From the NCBI RefSeq assembly GCF_031127805.1, contig NZ_JARXHW010000001.1:124001-188000 (forward strand): 64,000 nucleotides of DNA, in the 5' to 3' direction. The position numbers and the translations under genes were made by a program. How positions within the stretch are numbered: the first letter of the stretch is position 1; every line of letters starts with the position of its first letter. This DNA is from Thalassobacterium maritimum. GTDB lineage: Bacteria > Verrucomicrobiota > Verrucomicrobiia > Opitutales > Coraliomargaritaceae. A model generated the notes under the pieces. That model ran no database searches, had not been told where the DNA came from, and worked only from the letters and a program-made list of their open reading frames with translations. Below are positions 16,814 to 28,215 of the stretch, in pieces.

Positions 16814-17497
16814 CTACATGTTCGGCGAGTTGGTCAAATAGGCTTCATGGCGAGCGAGTTGATCATCTAAGGAGCTCGCCACCACCACCGATGTGGCGAG
16901 GAACATGATGATTGCATTCGTCAAAGCATCGCTGGTCGCTGAAGCTTGAATACGCTTAGAGAAATCTTGATTCAAACCCTCTAGCACACCGTAAAGCTCT
17001 TTAAGTTCCTTAAACTCCCAATCGGCCTGTTCGCCGCGACGCTGTTTGAAATATTGCTTCACAAGATAAGAGCCCACTGTGCGATGCAATGTTTGGCGAG
17101 TCGTGCAAAAAGGGATGTGAAAGCTGGCCATTGCCCCAAGCTCTTTCAACACGGGGCAGCCACTGGTCGCCATCATCAGCCCAAGCAGAGAGTTGATGCC
17201 GACCTGCAAATCGCAATCATCGAAGTAACTGCGCTCCGCAGTGGTCACAGTCACTTTCACACGCTCAATGGACTGACTGTCGGCAAAGGCCTCAATCACT
17301 TCATTGATACGAGTGGCTGCGGGACAATAGGCACAGTCGGCCTCCTTGAGCGGGCAGCATTTACATTGTTTATAACCAAGGCGCGCCCACTCAGGGTGCG
17401 CTTCGTCTGCATTCACCTGACCAGGACGCGTCGCCACATCAAACTCGATCTCGCGATCTTTCAGTTCAAAGCGATAAACAACATTTTCGGAATCCAT
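16814..17497 (-). CDS. Hypothetical protein with an N-terminal cysteine cluster
   Basis: 227 residues from the ATG at 17497 (MDSENVVYRFEL); the upstream extension to 17584 has no ATG preference and lies in AT-rich intergenic DNA. Residues about 40-60 contain CKCCPLKEADCAYCP, a cluster of five cysteines that could bind zinc or an iron-sulfur centre. Further cysteines occur in YFDDCDLQVG, SGCPVL and IPFCTTRQ. The C-terminal half is helical, with a hydrophobic stretch (AIIMFLATSVVVASSL). No enzyme family was recognised. It lies downstream of the adenylate-kinase-like gene on the same strand with a 219-bp gap. Confidence 0.65.
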   Translation of the reverse strand: MDSENVVYRFELKDREIEFDVATRPGQVNADEAHPEWARLGYKQCKCCPLKEADCAYCPAATRINEVIEAFADSQSIERVKVTVTTAERSYFDDCDLQVGINSLLGLMMATSGCPVLKELGAMASFHIPFCTTRQTLHRTVGSYLVKQYFKQRRGEQADWEFKELKELYGVLEGLNQDFSKRIQASATSDALTNAIIMFLATSVVVASSLDDQLARHEAYLTNSPNM

Positions 17498-17716
17498 GGC
17501 ACTCTTGTTTAGATAATTATTTAATGAGGTCGACACCGAATCACACCCGACGCATGCATTTACCAAACTTTGGCGACCCATCAACCTACCAAGAAGACGT
17601 TTTCACAACAACAATCCTGGACAGTCAATGCCCGTCACATAAAGTACAAAATGCAGACACGCACATACTTAAGCCCCGCTCCAGCGAGCTAAAGAGCACA
17701 CGTATCAGAGGAGCTC

Positions 17717-18934
17717 TTAGCGGCCGCGACGAATCTCAGAAGCTTTAAACTGCACACGCACCCGGAAAATTAACTTAATACGGGTTTTAATCTTAAAAGT
17801 CTTCGGATCGATCGAGTCAGGGACCTCTTCGCGATGCACATCTACAATGGCATGGTAACCGCGCTCGGAGAAGATATCGATCAACATGGCCAGAGCATCC
17901 AGATCATGTAACACCTTGCTCTCTGTATTCACCACTGCGGTGCCGGAGATGGCGTGGCGCTCGATGATGGGGATAAAATCCTGCTTAATGAGCTCGACGA
18001 CTTGCGTAAAGAGTGGTTCTTGGCGCTCGACATAGGCATCGAGACGGTCGACCAACTCTTGGCGCGCATGCTTGGAAATCGACATCGCCACGGGAATGCT
18101 CGAGATGCGATCATAGGTCGTCTCATCGAGTTCGAGCGAGCCTTGATAGCGCAATTCTTCATCGATACGTTGACGCACCACTTCCAACGAGCCGTGGGCG
18201 TTAATAAAGTGGTAGAAGAAAATCTCGCGCAGCTCTTTGAGCGCGTCGTAGGTTTTTTCCTTAAATGTGCGATAGCGGTTGAGCGCGGCATCGGGATCGA
18301 GATCGGTCGGGCGCAATTCTTCGAGCTCGCCGACGCCCGACTCGCGCACTTCTTCATTGTGCGCCTGGGCTTCGAGGCCACGATGCATCTGACGCTTAAC
18401 ACTTTCTTTCTCGTCGATGAAGAGCACCACGATATGGAAGTGTGGCTTTTTAAAATACTCCGAGTAGAGGGTCTCTTTGAACTGGTTGCGCAGATCAATC
18501 AGCTTTTGATAGAGCAACTTCACGCATTCAACCTGCACCTTGGTGCGAGGAAAACCATCGACCACCGCCCCGGTCTTATACACGGGGTCGAGTAGCTTAC
18601 GCAGCATAATCTCGATCACCTCGCGATCGCCGACAAGCATACCGGCATCTTTCATTTTCTGCGCTTCGGGGCTTTTCAGTAAGCCGCTCACCACTAGCGG
18701 CGGAGCCGTGAGATCGCGATACTGCATGATAAAATTGGTATTGGTGCCCTTACCTGCGCCGGGCGCACCATTGAGCCAGAAAATCTCTTTGGGAAAGCGT
18801 AAGTTCTCTTTCCCCTTTTCCTCAACGAGGCTAGCCCAGACGGAATTGAAGATGATTTGAGCGTCCTTGACCTCTAGGTCGACGACTTTATTCTCGGTTG
18901 GGTTGCCCTCAGTGTTGGCGGGATCGGAAGCCAT
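17717..18934 (-). CDS. Adenylate-kinase-like nucleoside monophosphate kinase with long C-terminal extension
   Basis: 405 residues from the ATG at 18934; a TTG at 18997 overlapping the lpxK stop would add 21. The N-terminal half has the NMP-kinase P-loop GAPGAGKGTNTN, an NMP-binding region with SGLLKSPEAQKM and the motif AVVDGFPRTKVQVE. Normal adenylate kinases are about 190-220 residues; here a further roughly 200 residues of charged, mostly helical sequence follow (from about LDETTYDRISS) and are not recognised. The extension could be regulatory or oligomerising. The gene follows lpxK closely and is probably co-transcribed with it. Confidence 0.75.
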   Translation of the reverse strand: MASDPANTEGNPTENKVVDLEVKDAQIIFNSVWASLVEEKGKENLRFPKEIFWLNGAPGAGKGTNTNFIMQYRDLTAPPLVVSGLLKSPEAQKMKDAGMLVGDREVIEIMLRKLLDPVYKTGAVVDGFPRTKVQVECVKLLYQKLIDLRNQFKETLYSEYFKKPHFHIVVLFIDEKESVKRQMHRGLEAQAHNEEVRESGVGELEELRPTDLDPDAALNRYRTFKEKTYDALKELREIFFYHFINAHGSLEVVRQRIDEELRYQGSLELDETTYDRISSIPVAMSISKHARQELVDRLDAYVERQEPLFTQVVELIKQDFIPIIERHAISGTAVVNTESKVLHDLDALAMLIDIFSERGYHAIVDVHREEVPDSIDPKTFKIKTRIKLIFRVRVQFKASEIRRGR

Positions 18935-18993
18935 ATCAGTATAAGTTGGTAAGTGAAGAAAACTCTTAGCAGTGGCGAAATCCACTAATGAGA

Positions 18994-20238
18994 TCAAGCC
19001 TCATTCATGGATTCTGGCCAAGGAGCACGCGTAATAGATGGCTGTTGCGTGCGCGGGCGGCAAATTCGTTCGGTCGCGCCTTCGAAATCCTCTTCCCCCG
19101 AAAGGATGTCGATTTCGAGCCGCAGATAATAAACTGGCACCGGAGCTGTGATATCGTCGAATAGGCGCACGGCGTCTTTCTCGGTGGTGACGATCATGTC
19201 GAGGTCGGCCATGCCGGCCTTACGGTACAGCCGCTCAATTTCATAGCGCGTGAAGCGGTGGTGGTCGAGAAAGCGCTGGTTATAACGGATCTCTGCACCA
19301 AATGCGCGCAACATGCTCTCGAAACTCTCCGGTGAAGCAATCCCACTGAAAGCGCCAATTTTAGCGTTTTGCAAGGAATCGAGCGGGAGTTTTTCATCGC
19401 TGCCAACCGCTTGCAGGTATTGTGGCTTGTGGGCGCACTCAATGATCTCGGCCTTCGGATTGTGTTCACGGATGAGTTCGAGCAGGGCCTCATCGCGCAC
19501 CCCGTCGGACTTGGTCAGGAAGATATAGCTGGCGCGAGACAGGTGCTTGATCGGTTCGCGCAAGATCCCACGTGGCAATAAATGTTGGTTTCCAAAGGGG
19601 TTGGTCTTATCGACCAGCAAGAGGTTTAGCCGACCTTTTAACGGCAGATATTGAAAGCCATCGTCTAGGATCAGTGTGTCGCAGCCAAACTTACGAATTG
19701 CGAAGGAGCCCGCTTTGACACGATTCTTATCACAGAGCACCACCACTCCGGGCAGATTTTGCGCTAGCATATAGGGCTCATCGCCCGCCACTTCGGAATC
19801 GAGCAGCACGTTCTTGCCATCACTCACAATCTTCGGCGGCGCTTCTTCGCCATGGGTCAACTTGCGCCAGAGCTTTTTGGGCAAGGGCTCTTTCTTACTC
19901 TTATAACCTCGGCTCAGGATGGCCACTTTGCGGCCTCGCTCATTTAGAGTGCGGGCAAATTTCTCAACCACTGGCGTCTTCCCGGTGCCGCCAACCGTCA
20001 AGTTTCCCACCACCACGACCATACAGCCCAGCGGCTTATTACGCAAAATGCGATGCTCGTACAGATACCAGCGTAATTGCACGATCCCACTGAACAAATA
20101 AGACAGCAGATGTAGAAAAGTGCCCATCACCTCTGCGGCACGCCCGTGCCGGCGATCATAGATCACATCAGCGGTAAATTGGGCAAAGTCATCCGCTGCT
20201 CGAGCGAGCTTATAACGGATTCTACGGAGTGAGGGCAT
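18994..20238 (-). CDS. lpxK: Tetraacyldisaccharide 4'-kinase (lipid A biosynthesis)
   Basis: A 414-residue LpxK, which phosphorylates the 4' position of the lipid A disaccharide at the inner membrane. The P-loop region VGNLTVGGTGKTPVVE, then AILSRGYKSK, DEPYMLA and LILDDGFQYLPL are all clear, and HHRFTRYEIE lies in the second half. A hydrophobic N-terminal stretch (TFLHLLSYLFSGIVQLRWYL) fits membrane association. It is longer than typical (about 330-360) because of N-terminal and C-terminal additions. It shows that the organism makes lipid A-type lipopolysaccharide. Divergent from topB. Confidence 0.93.
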   Translation of the reverse strand: MPSLRRIRYKLARAADDFAQFTADVIYDRRHGRAAEVMGTFLHLLSYLFSGIVQLRWYLYEHRILRNKPLGCMVVVVGNLTVGGTGKTPVVEKFARTLNERGRKVAILSRGYKSKKEPLPKKLWRKLTHGEEAPPKIVSDGKNVLLDSEVAGDEPYMLAQNLPGVVVLCDKNRVKAGSFAIRKFGCDTLILDDGFQYLPLKGRLNLLLVDKTNPFGNQHLLPRGILREPIKHLSRASYIFLTKSDGVRDEALLELIREHNPKAEIIECAHKPQYLQAVGSDEKLPLDSLQNAKIGAFSGIASPESFESMLRAFGAEIRYNQRFLDHHRFTRYEIERLYRKAGMADLDMIVTTEKDAVRLFDDITAPVPVYYLRLEIDILSGEEDFEGATERICRPRTQQPSITRAPWPESMNEA

Positions 20239-20378
20239 AGGTCAAAAAAGGTGATTATTGTAAATAAAGCGAATCTCAAAAACCAGAAAGAAGGTTGACG
20301 CCAGATTTAATCACCGCTTTCTCTCGAAAAAACAGCAAGTCTCTGTGATCTGCAAAGACTTCAACGTATCTATTGTTT

Positions 20379-22931
<2,553 letters not shown>

Positions 22932-22934
22932 GCG

Positions 22935-23939
22935 TTACTTGAAGCCAAATAGTTTCTTGATGGTGGAAATCGTCCCAGATGCAATTGCGGGGCGAGATCC
23001 GCTGACATTAAGCACGCGCCGACAAGTTTGATCGTCGAGCAGGCTGGGGTTATAGGCGATCACCTTCACGTCGCCTGGCTTGCCCGCCAAGTTGTCGGAT
23101 GCAAAACGGGGCGTCCACTCCTTGGGCACGCCATATTTGGTAAATGCTATGTCCCAGGCGACCACAGGCTGCCCCTCAAACGGCTTCGTAAGCAGCGAAG
23201 GGTAGTCCTTCACAAAGCTCGGAACACGCGCGCTATAGACACGAATGCGTGCGGCCGCGGGCAGGTGTTGCAGATGTTCATACAGGTTCTTCACACTGCC
23301 ATTTCGAATGGCTTGATAAAATGCAAGCGGGTCGACACTGACCAAGTTCATGCCATTCCAGCTGCCATGTTGGTTTTTGTTACCGAATTTCTTACGATCA
23401 TACCAGGTTTGAAAATCGTCCGTGAGCCGGAATCCAACTTCGAAGTGCACATGAGCGCGTGAAGTGGGAATGCTATAAGTCGCGGAGCGCCCCATAATAC
23501 CGATCACAGAGCCGGCCTCAACACGGGCGCCCGGCACGACGCCATCTGCGACACTAGCGAGGTGCGCATAGAGGGTGTGGTAGCTGGGCACCTCTCGATC
23601 GTGCTGGATCACAACATAGCGCCCATAACTGCTATGGCCCGGCACGCGGCTCGCATGCACGACCTTCCCCGGCAGCACCGCGTAAACAGGGTCGAGCGGC
23701 TCCCCGCTACGGTCTCGTTTGACAGGATAGAGGTCGAGCCCCTCGTGAAAGCGGTGCCCGCTGTTACGCACGCAGCCAAATAGCCCCGACTCGACGATGC
23801 CCGATACGGTCGGCTGAATGAAGGCTTCGATGGACTCACCGTTCTGAAAAGCAGGGTTCGGTGTCGGCCAAATCAAATTGGCCTGCACGCACAGAGGCAC
23901 GAGTAAAGCTAGCAGCAGAAAAATCTGTTGTCTCTTCAT
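22935..23939 (-). CDS. Secreted M23-family (LytM) peptidase
   Basis: 334 residues with a signal peptide (MKRQQIFLLLALLVPLCVQA). The zinc-peptidase core covers about residues 55-175: HEGLDLYP gives the HxxxD ligands, SYHTLYAHL the conserved core, and AHVHFEV the catalytic HxH. Such enzymes cleave peptidoglycan cross-links or act in division and export. A C-terminal region of about 150 residues is of unknown fold. It is the last gene of a compact minus-strand series beginning at 30060 that includes a GspE/PilB ATPase, so wall remodelling to admit an envelope-spanning machine is one possible role. Confidence 0.88.
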   Translation of the reverse strand: MKRQQIFLLLALLVPLCVQANLIWPTPNPAFQNGESIEAFIQPTVSGIVESGLFGCVRNSGHRFHEGLDLYPVKRDRSGEPLDPVYAVLPGKVVHASRVPGHSSYGRYVVIQHDREVPSYHTLYAHLASVADGVVPGARVEAGSVIGIMGRSATYSIPTSRAHVHFEVGFRLTDDFQTWYDRKKFGNKNQHGSWNGMNLVSVDPLAFYQAIRNGSVKNLYEHLQHLPAAARIRVYSARVPSFVKDYPSLLTKPFEGQPVVAWDIAFTKYGVPKEWTPRFASDNLAGKPGDVKVIAYNPSLLDDQTCRRVLNVSGSRPAIASGTISTIKKLFGFK

Positions 23940-23969
23940 AAAATACGATCGTCGAAGGGATTGGAATGC

Positions 23970-24467
23970 CTACCAGCTCTTCTTTGCCTGCAATTCGCGA
24001 AGGCTCCGTCTCAAATCGAGTACCAGTTGTTCCAACTCAGCGTCGTCCACCTCGACAAAAGTGTACAAATTGCCATCCGGGATTGCGCCATCGATACGAC
24101 GCGCTCCGATGGCGTTTCCGTTCACCATCAACACAATACGTCCACCCATATTCGTCACAGAAGCTCGATACAGATCACGTGCACCTTTCCCATCGACCTG
24201 CAACAGCAGCGCCATGCCGCGATCGACTTTGACCAGTTCGACATTGCGAATGTCAAACTCAGTCACGATGGGATCCGCCTGAATATTGATCGTGGTGCCA
24301 CTCTTGGGTAGCACCGCAGTATCCCCGCCCATCGAATTAAAATTCACCCCGCGGCTCTCAACCATCAGGCGTGGAATGTATAAATTTTCGAGCTTATCTT
24401 TTTTACAGCCAACGAAAAAAGCGAGACTAGTGAATACAAGAAGGAATGAGAGGGCAATTGGGCGCAT
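23970..24467 (-). CDS. Putative lipoprotein with SecD P1-head-like region
   Basis: 165 residues. The N-terminus is a lipoprotein signal (hydrophobic LSFLLVFTSLAFFVGC, with a lipobox-like FFVGC). The C-terminal 70 residues (from about GARDLYRASV through NMGGRIVLMVNGNAIGARRI) resemble the P1 head subdomain of SecD/SecDF, where substrate sequences contact the translocase: same alternating strand pattern and glycine placements. No membrane part of SecD is present. It lies 30 bp upstream of the M23 peptidase and 14 bp downstream of the 165-residue unknown gene. The SecD similarity is by eye and uncertain. Confidence 0.6.
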   Translation of the reverse strand: MRPIALSFLLVFTSLAFFVGCKKDKLENLYIPRLMVESRGVNFNSMGGDTAVLPKSGTTINIQADPIVTEFDIRNVELVKVDRGMALLLQVDGKGARDLYRASVTNMGGRIVLMVNGNAIGARRIDGAIPDGNLYTFVEVDDAELEQLVLDLRRSLRELQAKKSW

Positions 24468-24481
24468 GTGTTGTGTATGAG

Positions 24482-24979
24482 TTAAAGAATAATATCACCA
24501 ATGGTGTCTTCAATTTTGAGCATTAGTTTCGTAGAAATATCGACAATCGGCACCTGCATCTGACGCTTGGATTTCACGTGCAGATAAGTCTGCTCGCCCG
24601 CAGTCTGGCGCGTACCGAGAGCACGTAGCACACGCTTACGCTCCAACATAAGCGAGAGTAAATGCTTTAACATGTCCGACTCCTCCCGTGCCTCAGGCTG
24701 CTCATGCTCAAAGAGTGAGAAAAAAAAGTCCTCAGCCGAGGCCATGGTCTCGCGGGCAGTGCTGCTCTCTTCGTCGGGCTCTTTAACCACCCGAACCCAG
24801 CGCCCCAGCACCTCACCGGGCAACTCAAAGAGCTCTACTTCGTCAGGGCGTAGATCCGCACGCCCCAACTCGCCGGCGACGTCGTCCTTATAAATCAAAC
24901 AGACCACTTGATCGCCCGGATTGAAGGCCTCAGCACTCAGAGTCGATTTGCGCGCGATAGTTTTAAATTGCCATTCCAT
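24482..24979 (-). CDS. Hypothetical protein
   Basis: 165 residues, not recognised. It has no signal peptide or membrane segment. The first half is beta-rich and acidic, with GDQVVCLIYKDD and FELPGEVLGRWVRVV; the second half is helical (HLLSLMLERKRVLRALG) and ends in strands (MQVPIVDISTKLMLKIED). It lies 92 bp downstream of the GspE/PilB-like gene and 14 bp upstream of the lipoprotein gene, within the same apparent operon, so a role tied to that cluster is possible. Confidence 0.6.
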   Translation of the reverse strand: MEWQFKTIARKSTLSAEAFNPGDQVVCLIYKDDVAGELGRADLRPDEVELFELPGEVLGRWVRVVKEPDEESSTARETMASAEDFFFSLFEHEQPEAREESDMLKHLLSLMLERKRVLRALGTRQTAGEQTYLHVKSKRQMQVPIVDISTKLMLKIEDTIGDIIL

Positions 24980-25071
24980 AGATGCAGAAAAGATAAGCTC
25001 GGTAGCCTGCCCAATCTGTGCGATCTTGCAATCAAGTTATAGCTTTCAAATGGATCGCAAGCGAAGCGCGA

Positions 25072-26811
25072 CTATAGGTTGTGATCGACCTCATATTCCT
25101 CCATATCCGGCGGCACGGTGCCAAGCGATTCTTCCATAGTTGTGAGGCCCTCTTTGACCTTGAGCATACTGTCTTGGTGCAAGGTCATCATGCCGGTGCG
25201 CATGGCGATACGCTTAATCACGGCCGCCTCTTCCCCCGCATTAATCGCTTTAATCAAGTCTTCGCTGGTCGCCATCAATTCATGAATACCCACCCGGCCT
25301 TTGTAGCCATTACCACCGCAACTGGGGCAACCGTCTTCGCTCAAGCCAGGCACCTTCCCCGTCCAACTCAACGCGCGCTGAATAATCTCGGCCTCGTTTC
25401 CTTCTGGCATGTAATTCTTTTTACATGATTTACAGACGCGGCGCATCAGACGCTGGGCACACACACAAATCAACGAAGCCGAAATCATAAAAGGCTCGAT
25501 CCCCATCTCAGTGAGTCGCGAGACAGTCGTGGGTGCATCATTAGTGTGAAGCGTGCTAAAGAGTAAGTGCCCCGTAAGCGCAGCTTCCACGGCGATGCCA
25601 GCAGTTTCGCGGTCACGAATTTCCCCCACCAGAATCACATCCGGATCCTGACGCAAAAAGGCGCGCAGGGCAGACGCAAATGTAAGCCCGATTTTGCGCT
25701 GCATCTGCATTTGCAAGAGCCCAGGCAAGGTATACTCGATCGGGTCCTCCGCCGTGCGAATACAAATATCAGCTGTATTGATCTCGTTGAGCGCGGAATA
25801 GAGCGTCATCGATTTACCCGAACCAGTCGGTCCACAGTGCAAGATCATGCCATAAGGCCGCTGAATCAGCTCACGATAAAGCCCGAGGTTGCGCTCAGAA
25901 AAGCCAAGCGCTGGGAGAGGCAAGGTACTCTTCTGCTTATCTAAGATACGCATGACCATCCCCTCGCCGTGATTCAACGGTGCGGTCGACACACGCAAGT
26001 CGATATCGACCCCACGCTTATTGTATTGCTTAAAAATAATACGTCCATCCTGGGGCATGCGCTTCTCCGCAATATCCAATTGTGCCATCACTTTTAGACG
26101 TGCCAACAATGCTCCCGAGGCCGCAGTTGGTATCGTCAAACGATTTTGCAAGACGCCATCAACGCGCACGCGCACGCGAGTTTCTTTTTCAAATGGCTCG
26201 ATGTGAATATCACTGGCACCCGCGAAATACGCCTCCTCTACAATCCGGTTTGCCAGCTTGATAATCGGCGCCGACTCTTCATCAGAAAAATCATCCTCGT
26301 CGATCTCTTCCTCGCTCTCATAGTCCGCACCAAGTGCCTCAACCACATCACCAAAGCCAACTGCCTGACGCTGATCATCTTTATCATCAACAAGTTTCTC
26401 GATCTCGGACTGCAGCCCCAACAAAACAGACACTTTCATGCCCGAAATCTCATGCACCTTACTAGTCACATGCAGATCAAATGGGTTACTCAGTGCGATG
26501 ATAATATAGTCGCCCGCAAAGCCTAGCGGCAGAACTTTATGCGTCTGGCAAAAATCCTTATCCAGCTTGGAGTAAGTGGTCTCCGTGACCATGCAACGCT
26601 TGATATTAATTGGCGTCAGATCAAAAGCGCGGCTTTTCGCGAATAACAATTGATGCTGCGTAATTCTATACTCGGTTGCCAGTAAGGCCTCGACCGCCTC
26701 GCCTGACATCTCCTCATCTGTCTCGATGATATTCTTAAATTGCGCCTCGGTCAAATGACCCATCTGGAGTAAATTGTCCAGAATAGCAGTTTGGATACGA
26801 GCAAGAGCCAT
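25072..26811 (-). CDS. GspE/PilB-family secretion or pilus assembly ATPase
   Basis: 579 residues. The N-terminal 150 residues form a GspE/MshEN-like domain; an acidic linker follows (about 165-185, ESEEEIDEDDFSDEES); then the hexameric ATPase with the Walker A GPTGSGKSMTLY near residue 325, an Asp box, Walker B DPDVILVGEIRDRET near 395, and a His box (LLFSTLHTNDAPTTVSRL). A zinc-binding tetracysteine (CKSC and CPSC) and GRVGIHE close the domain. It should power a type II secretion or type IV pilus-type machine, but no pilin, PilC or secretin gene is near. It belongs to an apparent operon with two degenerate NtrC-like regulators. Confidence 0.92.
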   Translation of the reverse strand: MALARIQTAILDNLLQMGHLTEAQFKNIIETDEEMSGEAVEALLATEYRITQHQLLFAKSRAFDLTPINIKRCMVTETTYSKLDKDFCQTHKVLPLGFAGDYIIIALSNPFDLHVTSKVHEISGMKVSVLLGLQSEIEKLVDDKDDQRQAVGFGDVVEALGADYESEEEIDEDDFSDEESAPIIKLANRIVEEAYFAGASDIHIEPFEKETRVRVRVDGVLQNRLTIPTAASGALLARLKVMAQLDIAEKRMPQDGRIIFKQYNKRGVDIDLRVSTAPLNHGEGMVMRILDKQKSTLPLPALGFSERNLGLYRELIQRPYGMILHCGPTGSGKSMTLYSALNEINTADICIRTAEDPIEYTLPGLLQMQMQRKIGLTFASALRAFLRQDPDVILVGEIRDRETAGIAVEAALTGHLLFSTLHTNDAPTTVSRLTEMGIEPFMISASLICVCAQRLMRRVCKSCKKNYMPEGNEAEIIQRALSWTGKVPGLSEDGCPSCGGNGYKGRVGIHELMATSEDLIKAINAGEEAAVIKRIAMRTGMMTLHQDSMLKVKEGLTTMEESLGTVPPDMEEYEVDHNL

Positions 26812-26855
26812 AATCTAAGAGTGAGTCAAGGGGGGAGGGAAGTCAGGCGTAAAGA

Positions 26856-28172
26856 TCAAATCCGGCCGAGCTCTTCCCGGAGCAGCGGCATGTTCTTTAA
26901 GTCGGCTTTAGTTTGAACTGAAGGGTCGAGCTCTAGCTTTTTTGCGAGTTCAGCGGCGGTCAATCCGCCTTGCAGCAACTGCTCTTGCAGGTAGCGCTGT
27001 TGTTCTGCTTTCATCAAAGTGTGCATGCGAGCCTCCGCAGGAACTAGAGTAATGGGCGCTCCGATTACCTCGTTCAACGCCTCAAGCGTGATCGACTCAT
27101 CGGCACTCGTATGAACCGCACCATTCACTACTTCCTGAATTTGTTTATAATTACCAGGCCACTCATAGGAGAGTAAACCATACACTGCCTCGGGTGTAAA
27201 TTCACCGCATAAACTACGCCCCGCGCGCTCCGCAGCGATACGAGCGACTCGCCGTGCATAAACCGCTAAATCACTTGGACGCAAACTAATGCTAGGCAGC
27301 ACAACCCCCGCCTCACCAGTCGCGTCTTCAAAGGCTGTGCGTATTGTCTCAGTCGTATCTTCGCTAACGATATAAATGATCAATAAGGACTCTGAGCCTT
27401 CGACTTCTCGCTGCGCAGCTTCAGTCAATTTATGCGCTCGCGACATATCATCGACCGAATTCAAGCGTACTCCCACCACCCGACTCTTTTCAAAATCAGA
27501 AAGCACAGTTCGCAACTTCGAAACAGCCTCCGAGACCAATAGAGGTAAATCAAAGAGATCAACTGGCATATCACCATTTCCGCGCCAGCGCGATAAATCC
27601 TTAATCGCAAGCTCCGCATCACCTCCGCGTGGCTCTAATATATAGAGCTCGGCCCCTTCCTTGGCAATGCCCCATGCGCTTTGTAAGAAGCGATTTGCCA
27701 AGAAATTACTTGCACTAAAAAAGCGCGGTTCCTCAGGAAAACTCAGTGCAATCGCTTCTGCGGCAGCAGCTTGCCCCTCTTGCGCACATTGCTCCTTTTC
27801 CAGATCCGTCATTGGATCCGAGAAACGCGCGACATGCTGTAGAAATGCTCCCGTATCTAGTGGCTTCTCCATCACGAGCGTCACACTCATATTCGCCACC
27901 TTGACCAGCTCGGGTGTATTCATCAGCCCAGAGACCAGGATGAATGGCAGGTTCGGATACAACTCCCGAGCTTTTTTCAAGAAGTCGGCACCATCCATAA
28001 CAGGCATCTTATAATCGGAAATCACGAGATCGTAAGGTATCTCTTCCAACTGTGTAATCGCCCGCTCTGGACGAGTAGCCATATCCACGCGATAATTATT
28101 CTCCCGAAGTAAATCCTGGAGCATCTCTGCGTAGTTCTCTTCGTCGTCTAAAACTAATATTCGTCCGGCCAT
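26856..28172 (-). CDS. Response regulator with degenerate NtrC-type AAA domain (paralog 1)
   Basis: 438 residues. The receiver domain is intact (D9-D10-E11, phosphoacceptor D53, switch lysine K103). The rest follows the layout of a sigma-54 activator AAA+ domain, but the Walker A equivalent reads ILEPRGGDAELAI, with no lysine. The C-terminal AAA lid is still recognisable (LLSYEWPGNYKQIQEVV), and a putative HTH-like tail follows. No GAFTGA loop was found. ATP hydrolysis and sigma-54 activation are therefore unlikely; a protein-protein or scaffolding output is inferred. The neighbouring gene has the same architecture, so the two are duplicates within the GspE/PilB operon. Confidence 0.75.
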   Translation of the reverse strand: MAGRILVLDDEENYAEMLQDLLRENNYRVDMATRPERAITQLEEIPYDLVISDYKMPVMDGADFLKKARELYPNLPFILVSGLMNTPELVKVANMSVTLVMEKPLDTGAFLQHVARFSDPMTDLEKEQCAQEGQAAAAEAIALSFPEEPRFFSASNFLANRFLQSAWGIAKEGAELYILEPRGGDAELAIKDLSRWRGNGDMPVDLFDLPLLVSEAVSKLRTVLSDFEKSRVVGVRLNSVDDMSRAHKLTEAAQREVEGSESLLIIYIVSEDTTETIRTAFEDATGEAGVVLPSISLRPSDLAVYARRVARIAAERAGRSLCGEFTPEAVYGLLSYEWPGNYKQIQEVVNGAVHTSADESITLEALNEVIGAPITLVPAEARMHTLMKAEQQRYLQEQLLQGGLTAAELAKKLELDPSVQTKADLKNMPLLREELGRI

Positions 28173-28215
28173 ATAATATATCTTTTCTATATTCCCCTAA
28201 AAAAGCAGCATTTAA

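Noticed and set aside
17524..17748. 74-codon plus-strand frame in the gap after the adenylate-kinase-like gene
   Set aside because: No start context or family features, and it enters the neighbouring coding region antisense.
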